Source of the DNA: Eunapius fragilis
Taxonomy: Eukaryota > Porifera > Demospongiae > Spongillida > Spongillidae
DNA length: 64,000 nucleotides
Reading direction: 5' to 3'
NCBI GenBank assembly: GCA_963681505.1
Contig: OY811972.1
Location: 9,256,775 to 9,320,774 of the forward strand
The notes below the pieces were generated by a model. The model worked only from the letters and a program-made list of their open reading frames with translations. It searched no databases and was not told where the DNA came from. This document shows, in pieces, positions 58,883 through 64,000 of this stretch. Position 1 is the first letter of the stretch. Every line of letters starts with the position of its first letter. The translations under genes and the position numbers were made by a program.

Positions 58883-59165
58883 CAGCAAGCTGCTTTCTCT
58901 GCTGATCAAGAGCACTTTTATCAGCCATGACATAAATGGGACTTCCCCCACTCCAAGGTGTCAGTGGTCTTAGGGATACCTTCACACACTGACCATACAG
59001 GTCCACCAAACCATACACACCCATGGGGACAGTGCAGGGAAGTGTGACCATGTGGGCACCATTAATGAAGAGGTGCAAGGTACCAGAGTTTGTGTACAGC
59101 AGTCCAACTGTGTCCCCAACCTTTAGGTCATGGAAATTGATTTCATCAGGCAGTTGATCCACTTC
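58883..59165 (-). CDS. NHR domain exon, C-terminal part
   Basis: Acceptor caccAG, donor GTAAGC; ends in phase 1 (GCT-G). It reads EVDQLPDEINFHDLKVGDTV, then GLLYTNSGTLHLFINGAH and YGLVDLYGQCVKVSLRPL. The series LKVGD-VG, GTLH-F-NG and VDLYGQ-V-V is diagnostic of the Neuralized homology repeat, a beta-sandwich protein-binding domain. About 30 residues of linker (SALDQQRKQLAG) lead into the GTPase exon. Confidence 0.85.
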
Positions 59166-59747
59166 CTGGTGATATTAATACATGTACATGTCAGTGAACT
59201 TAGCAATACATGTAGGATAGTTGAGTATCCAGTAACATTTACATTTTAATGACATATATTTATCGTTGAAATGAGGTAATCACACACACATGGATAAAAA
59301 TAGTACCAAGTACATGTACATGAGCGGCACCATCTTTCTATTGCTATCCAGAGGGAGCCTCATATTGACCAGCTAGTGAATAGTTTGATTCACATACATG
59401 TACATATACATACATACATGTACACTAATCAATGAGACGTACAATTTAATACAATGGCGGCATGGACTACTCTATAATACAAGGTGTTTCTCGATCCCTA
59501 AAGAAGTTGGCAAGAGGATCACACTCAGAATGCTACTCAATATATTTGTCAGCATCTTTCTATTGCTATCCAGAGGGAGCCTCATATTGACCAGCTAGTG
59601 AATAATTTGATTCACATACATGTACATATACATACATACAATAATCAATGAGACGTACAATTTTCTGTTTAATACAATGGCGGCATGGACTACTCTATAG
59701 CACACACAACAGATGTACACATGTACATGAACTAAACAGTGTCATAC
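59166..59747. repeat. Intron with about 150-bp direct duplication
   Basis: About 59329-59476 and 59549-59698 share ATCTTTCTATTGCTATCCAG.. to ..GGCGGCATGGACTACTCTAT, with small indels. A recent tandem-type duplication within the intron. Confidence 0.75.
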
Positions 59748-59924
59748 CTGCCCTCCAACATACAGAGCTAAGGATGATTTGTCATTAACTGATGATGTCA
59801 CAATAAAACTTTGTCCCAACAACTGCTTTGCATTGTCCACAGAAACCACCTGTGCTGTACTTTGTGTAGTGACTCCAATGGACAGAGAGCCACTCCATTT
59901 GGAGTCCACCTCCATAATCTCCAC
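59748..59924 (-). CDS. NHR domain exon, middle part
   Basis: 177 bp, phase 0-0, acceptor aataG, donor GTATGA. It reads VEIMEVDSKWSGSLSIGVTT, then QLLGQSFIVTSS and SSLALYVGGQ. The E-D--WSGSL-IGVTT stretch is the most conserved centre of NHR domains. Confidence 0.85.
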
Positions 59925-60365
59925 CTATTGATGCGTAACCAGTATGCATTGTATAATATAAATTGCATGAAATATGCACACATTCAAATGCACTTGCAGT
60001 GTTAGCATTTGCCAGAATTGCATGTACATGTATGCATCTGTACACATGATGTGCAACAACAGAATAAAATAAACGCAATACAAAATCAGTACCAACAATT
60101 AAGATACATGTACATGTATTTCCCCCCACAAACCTAGAATAATAAACATAGATGAGTGCAGATATATTTATACAGGCATGTGAAATGAACACTGTAATAT
60201 GTACAGTATAATTCAGTGTCATCCCAAGGTCAATTGTATACCCGGGTGTATAATCTAAAGCAGCCAAGATAACATGCACGAAAGTCACAACACTCACAAC
60301 TGAGGCACCACATGTCAGTGAGGGACAACAGTGTGTGGTGACAATGTCTAAACCTGTCATCTCAC
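59925..60365. other. Intron; no other feature
   Basis: A long minus-strand open frame crosses it, but it reads through both splice sites and lacks domain character, so it is not annotated. Confidence 0.5.
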
Positions 60366-60501
60366 CTGAAAGATGACATCACTAGGAAGAGGAGCAGAAG
60401 TAATCACAATGCCTCTTGAGTTGTTATTAAATCTGCAGGCCACTTGTCCTCCATGTTCAAGTCTGATATTGTCACCATGTGTGGAGGCAAATGTGACCAA
60501 C
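60366..60501 (-). CDS. NHR domain exon, N-terminal part
   Basis: 136 bp; acceptor caataG, donor GTGAGA. The first base completes a codon left by the 26-bp exon upstream. It reads LVTFASTHGDNIRLEHGGQV, then ACRFNNNSRGIVITSAPLPS and DVIFQ. HG-NI-L, A-R and GIV-S--PL match the start of an NHR domain. Confidence 0.85.
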
Positions 60502-60594
60502 CTATTGAGAGGGAATATTGGAGGGAAGAGAGAGGGGAGGAGATAGAGTGGAGTGTGAAGGATCATGAATACATTTGGTGGTACAAATGTTTAC

Positions 60595-60620
60595 TCTTTG
60601 TGTTCCACTGGCTGCTTTAT
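60595..60620 (-). CDS. 26-bp micro-exon
   Basis: Acceptor tttacAG, donor GTAAAC. It codes IKQPVEHK plus the first two bases of a Glu codon. It is proposed because it exactly repairs the phase between the 42-bp exon (ends phase 0) and the NHR exon (needs two bases). The residues fit the sequence preceding NHR domains. The GTAAAC donor is weaker than the others. Confidence 0.6.
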
Positions 60621-60981
60621 CTGTAAACAGACAAATATACATTTCATAATGACATGTACTCCAGACTAAACACACATGCCATGCATACACCAAAGCATAT
60701 ATCTCCTAATTCAAAATCAACAACAGTGCTCCTCCCCATACTTGTAGTATCCTGACCTCTTATCAAGATTACCTGTAGCTCCCACCACTATTAATATTGC
60801 TATGAATTATTAGCAGTGTGTTGCAACTATTTGATTGTCTGTGTACATACATGTACATACATGTACATGTATTGTGCTGCAGGGTGGTCCATTAGTCCTT
60901 TTGTGTTGCCTTGGTGACCTACATGCATACTGCACTGACTATTACCTCATCCCCAGACCACACACAACCCATGCTACTCAC

Positions 60982-61023
60982 CTCTGAAGGCTTCAGGTTA
61001 TTCTGTTCAGTTAGGTCATCATC
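60982..61023 (-). CDS. 42-bp linker exon
   Basis: Acceptor cttcAG, donor GTGAGT, phase 0-0; codes DDDLTEQNNLKPSE, a short acidic linker between the ankyrin repeats and the NHR domain. Small, so the call rests on splice sites and phase. Confidence 0.6.
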
Positions 61024-61771
61024 CTGAAGTAGTACATGGGAATATGTACATCATTGATGGTATACAACAACACATGCAACATTTGGTGCTCATGGAAACA
61101 GTTACATGTATATCATCAGATGTCTTTATTTTATCTTCAGTGCCTATTGACAAAACTCAGATTTAAAAGCATATGATTTCAAAATGGATTTTATTTTCTT
61201 ACATGTATGTCTCTGTGTTTAATCCTAGCCAAATACATAATTAAAATATATAAATTACTTTGTTACATACACACCATACAAAAAACACACATACACTATA
61301 ATTCAAGGTCTACGGCAGACATATGATGGGCCTGCAAAGTCTGAGCATTTTGCCTCATTAACATAACCAACAAATGGCAATGTACAGCTCATGTAATGAA
61401 GTTAATGAAGGTTGATGGTTGTCTGCAGCAGACAACTAGTACTTTTCAGACTTCTTATTGAAATCAGTTATGTTAGACGTACATTACATGGAGGTCACAA
61501 GTGAGTCACACAAGCAAGTAATTACATGTAAACAAGGGTTATGCAAAAGCACCTCACAGTACAATGTGGTCAACAGTGATACAGTTATAGATGATACATG
61601 TTGGTCTGGTCCAAGAATGTACATAGCAAATAATCAAACATAGTTAAGGATTTATGAATCATAAAACGGTTGATATTGCAGGGATTACAGCTTAACACAC
61701 ATGAGTACAAAACATCACACCAGCACACACATTAGGTGTCTATGTACATGTACATGCACACCTAACCTAAC
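61024..61771. other. Intron; no other feature
   Basis: AT-rich with short ACATGTA tracts. Confidence 0.45.
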
Positions 61772-61852
61772 CTTGCTCATGTTAAGCTTCAGTAGTTCAA
61801 TTATTTCCTTGTGACCCTTCTTCACTGCTATGTCCAGGGGTGTGCTCCCATT
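61772..61852 (-). CDS. Ankyrin-repeat exon, last of the array (81 bp)
   Basis: Acceptor cttcAG, donor GTTAGG, phase 0-0. It reads NGSTPLDIAVKKGHKEIIEL, then LKLNMSK. A capping-type repeat with the outer helix but no GADVN loop, as expected for the final ankyrin repeat before the linker. Confidence 0.8.
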
Positions 61853-61972
61853 CTGAAGACCATAGATGTACATGTACATGAGTGATATACATGTACTTAG
61901 ACAATAGTGGAAGTGATACGCGCAATCTGATTGGTCAATTGCAGGCATCTAAACGTGGTAGAAACCTAGAGA

Positions 61973-62063
61973 GGGACTCTTAAGTGCCAGTGGGGGGACA
62001 CTTAAGTGCCAGTGGGGGGACTCTTAAGTGCCAGTGGGGGGACTCTTAAGTGCCAGTGGGGGG
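61973..62063. repeat. 22-bp tandem repeat, about four copies
   Basis: Unit ACTCTTAAGTGCCAGTGG followed by GGGG; one unit has ACACTTAAG. Confidence 0.9.
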
Positions 62064-62117
62064 GATTCTAAGTGCCCGAGGCACTTAGAATCCCCCCCAC
62101 TGGCACTTAAGAGTCCC
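62039..62117. repeat. Hairpin, 38-bp perfect stem and 3-base loop
   Basis: 62039-62076 pairs with 62080-62117 around CGA. The left arm is the last tandem unit plus GATTCTAAGTGCC. Confidence 0.9.
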
Positions 62118-62186
62118 TCCCGTTATCGTTATCGCGTTGCGCGATAATGTATTGGTTGCTACGTACACGTTGCTATTGTCTAAATT

Positions 62187-62330
62187 GGTTAGACACTGAA
62201 ACCGAGGGATCTACGTGATTTAGAATCCCCGAGGGCCCTTAGTAGCGCCCTCGCTACCGCTCGGGACGCTACAGCTCAGTGCCCTCGGGGATTCTAAATC
62301 ACGTAGATCCCTCGGTTTCAGTGTCTAACC
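62187..62330. repeat. Hairpin, 50-bp perfect stem and 44-base loop
   Basis: 62187-62236 (GGTTAGACACTGAAACCGAG..) pairs perfectly with 62281-62330. The stem contains GATTTAGAATCCCCGAGGGC, related to the GATTCTAAGTGCCCGAGG of the neighbouring hairpin, so the two probably share an origin. The loop is GC-rich. Confidence 0.9.
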
Positions 62331-62908
62331 TATACTTATGCATGTCATCATGTGTATATCAATACACCTGCATTTCTGCTAATACTGACATGCACTGAAC
62401 TAAAAAATATGTCTTTCAATGTACATGTACATGTGTCTCCTGAGGTTACAGTCCTCCTGAGTATAACCAATACATGTACATTGTGGCAAATAAAATATTG
62501 ATACCACATCTCTTGTGGAATAAAAATCTATTCAAGGCACATGCAGTATACATGATGTAACCACAAAAATATACAACAGGTCCAACAATGAATGTGTCAC
62601 TAAGATTACATAATTCTACAATACAGGATGTGTGTAAAATAATTCAAAGGTAACAATAAGAGTACTATACTACATCAATATACATGTACATGTACATGTA
62701 TATTGATGTCCCCTAACTCCCTCACCACACCACATCCCTCCATACGCTCATTAGTTCACACCCAGTCACATATAAACATTACTTACCATACTGTCTGTAG
62801 ATGACCACGGCCATTAATTTCCCCGAAACATTTTATTGTGAATCATGTTATAGTACCAGTACATGCTGACCACTACATTGTAAATGGAGCAGATCATTTC
62901 ACACCAAC
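62331..62908. other. Intron; 36-bp palindrome at 62673-62708
   Basis: CATCAATATACATGTACA and its complement form a perfect palindrome at 62673-62708. The rest is featureless. Confidence 0.6.
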
Positions 62909-63007
62909 CTTATTAGCCTGATTGATATCAGCTCCTGCTTCAATGAGGTTCTTTACTACTTCAAGGTGTCCATTGAAACTTGCTGTCCACAATGGACTCC
63001 GACCGTT
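62909..63007 (-). CDS. Ankyrin-repeat exon, subfamily II (99 bp)
   Basis: Phase 0-0, acceptor attAG, donor GTTGGT. It reads NGRSPLWTASFNGHLEVVKN, then LIEAGADINQANK. A canonical repeat in frame with the downstream exons of the NHR/Roc-COR/Death gene. Nearly the same as 3693-3791. Confidence 0.8.
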
Positions 63008-63934
63008 CTAATACAAGAGTGATCAATGCATATTACTTATTAATGACCAGTCCTTTTGTGTTTTACAAGTAATCGTTGTGCAAGTACATCTACGTACATG
63101 TACGCACACTTCAATTTAAGTCCAAACAACAAATTATTGTGGGTTTTGTTCAATCACAGATATTTACTAATCAATTTAGTTGACTTAGTTAATGAATTTG
63201 TTGTGTCAGCCAGACATTGTTTGGCAAATTTATTTCAGCTGAATAACCAGGTCAGTCAACAGAGGAGACGTCCACTATCTGCACACATTATGAACTGCAT
63301 TGTGTCGTTACGTCATCAAAGTGGTTTATGGTATATAAGGAGCTCTTGCCATTGATACTATGCAAAGAACTAAAAGATCTTACTTGCATGTGGCATTTGT
63401 GGCTGGCATACACTATCAAAGAAACACTTGAGGTATAAATAAACCTCAGTGTTGATAGCTGTTGTATGATAGTTACGTAACACACTTACCACCACTTAGT
63501 AATATGCATGTAAGTCAAGTTAAAAAATAAATATGGCTGCCACATCATCAAACGCATGTGGTTCTCAGGGGTTACCTATACACAGAATTTTTATTTTTTA
63601 ACATAAAATGCAGGATACTAGTCTTCCCTTGATGTTTATATTTTTAAAACTTCTATATCAGCCCCAATTTATATGAGTAAATGCATCATGATCTGAAGAT
63701 GTGAAGCACGCTCCCATACAAAGTCATAGTGGAATGACCCACACCTGAGTAACGTGCACACTTCTTTAATCTCAATAGCACACCTTGCGTGTACATGTAT
63801 GTGTTGTGGGGGGGAGGGGGTGGGGAGCAATTTTTATTAATGGTACATGTAGCCCTCTGCCACTGCATCCTTATAACATCCCTCCATACCCTCATTAGTC
63901 CATATACATCTCTCCACAACTAAACATCACTTAC
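63008..63934. other. Intron paralogous to 3792-4330; no exon seen
   Basis: Shares TTAAAAAATAAATATGGCTG CC-type sequence with the left cluster. 63740-63930 matches the ankyrin-associated intron at 5740-5900 and 13600-13720. Confidence 0.45.
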
Positions 63935-64000
63935 ATCAGATGTTGCTATATTCACATCAGCACCAGCTCCCAGCAAGGTCTGTACTACATCATGATGACC
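63935..64000 (-). CDS. Ankyrin-repeat exon, subfamily I, cut by window edge
   Basis: GTAAGT donor at the left end. It reads GHHDVVQTLLGAGADVNIAT, then SD; the first 12 residues lie outside. It has GADVN where most left-cluster copies have GAGVN. The most upstream visible exon of the gene. Confidence 0.7.

Larger units (their letters stand above)
61897..62183. mobile_element. Candidate 287-bp miniature inverted-repeat element
   Basis: TTAGACAATAG at the left and CTATTGTCTAA at the right are perfect 11-bp inverted ends. Weaker matches follow inward (GATACGCGC.., TTGGTC..). It contains the 22-bp tandem repeats and the hairpin listed next. No target duplication beyond the palindromic TTA/TAA can be told apart. 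Confidence 0.5.
55612..64000 (-). other. Gene: ankyrin repeats - NHR - Roc-COR GTPase - Death domain (3' part)
   Basis: Exons in transcription order: 63935-64000+ (partial), 62909-63007, 61772-61852, 60982-61023, 60595-60620, 60366-60501, 59748-59924, 58883-59165, 56046-58061, 55612-55880. All junctions used are GT..AG. From 61852 to the stop at 55612 the phases (0,0,2,0,1,1) agree, giving one continuous frame of 1009 codons; with the 99-bp exon at 62909 it is 1042. Such agreement over eight exons is strong evidence for a real gene. Ankyrin repeats plus Roc-COR plus Death recalls DAPK1, but an NHR domain stands where a kinase-free sensor module could be. The role is inferred: a cytosolic switch that binds ligand through ankyrin/NHR, cycles GTP and signals through Death-domain contacts. 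The 5' end lies beyond the window. Confidence 0.8.

Noticed and set aside
59785..60360. 191-codon minus-strand frame
   Set aside because: It crosses an intron and two splice sites of the NHR gene; only the exon part makes domain sense, and in another frame.
1..64000. tRNA or rRNA genes
   Set aside because: I looked for cloverleaf-like and conserved rRNA motifs and saw none; a covariance-model scan would be decisive.

Overview
This is eukaryotic, almost certainly metazoan, nuclear DNA. The coding parts are short exons bounded by GT..AG splice sites and separated by repeat-filled introns. Domains visible are ankyrin repeats, a Neuralized homology repeat (NHR), a Roc-COR GTPase and Death domains. 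The retroelements are a DIRS type and a type with a restriction-like endonuclease (RLE). Together with compact AT-rich introns and countless short ACATGTACATGT tracts, this suggests a sponge or another early-branching animal; that assignment is inference.

Layout. 1-16.2 kb: about eleven open ankyrin-repeat exons on the minus strand, in two subfamilies, embedded in a roughly 5.4-kb-spaced segmental duplication. The duplication also carries broken DIRS elements and two arrays of a 40-bp minisatellite. 16.2-28 kb: no convincing host gene. It holds a 450-bp TTAA-flanked fold-back element, an 854-bp direct duplication and a G-rich 36-bp minisatellite (24.5-26.2 kb). 28.1-32.6 kb: a nearly complete RLE retroelement (+) with one in-frame stop, and a truncated copy on the minus strand facing it tail to tail. 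32.8-36.5 kb: a 1.33-kb terminal-inverted-repeat element, a 465-bp element with a 5-bp target duplication, and paralogous sequence related to the 3' end of the Death-domain gene.

39.1-40.4 kb: a truncated two-exon relic (Roc-COR C-terminus plus Death domain, minus strand). 40.9-47.9 kb: degenerate satellite-like AT-rich sequence and a nested pair of inverted-repeat transposons. 48.0-50.4 kb: a broken transposase-like gene flanked by 0.68-kb inverted repeats. 50.5-55.2 kb: further copies of the 27-36 kb repeats.

55.6-64.0 kb holds the best host gene. On the minus strand, nine exons encode ankyrin repeats, an NHR domain, a Roc-COR GTPase, a Cys-pair segment and a C-terminal Death domain. From the last ankyrin exon to the stop, all exon phases agree. 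The 5' part runs off the right edge. The left ankyrin cluster, the 39-40 kb relic and the 36 kb and 53 kb fragments look like relatives or debris of the same gene family, so the window reads as a repeat-driven expansion of Death-domain, immune-like receptor genes.
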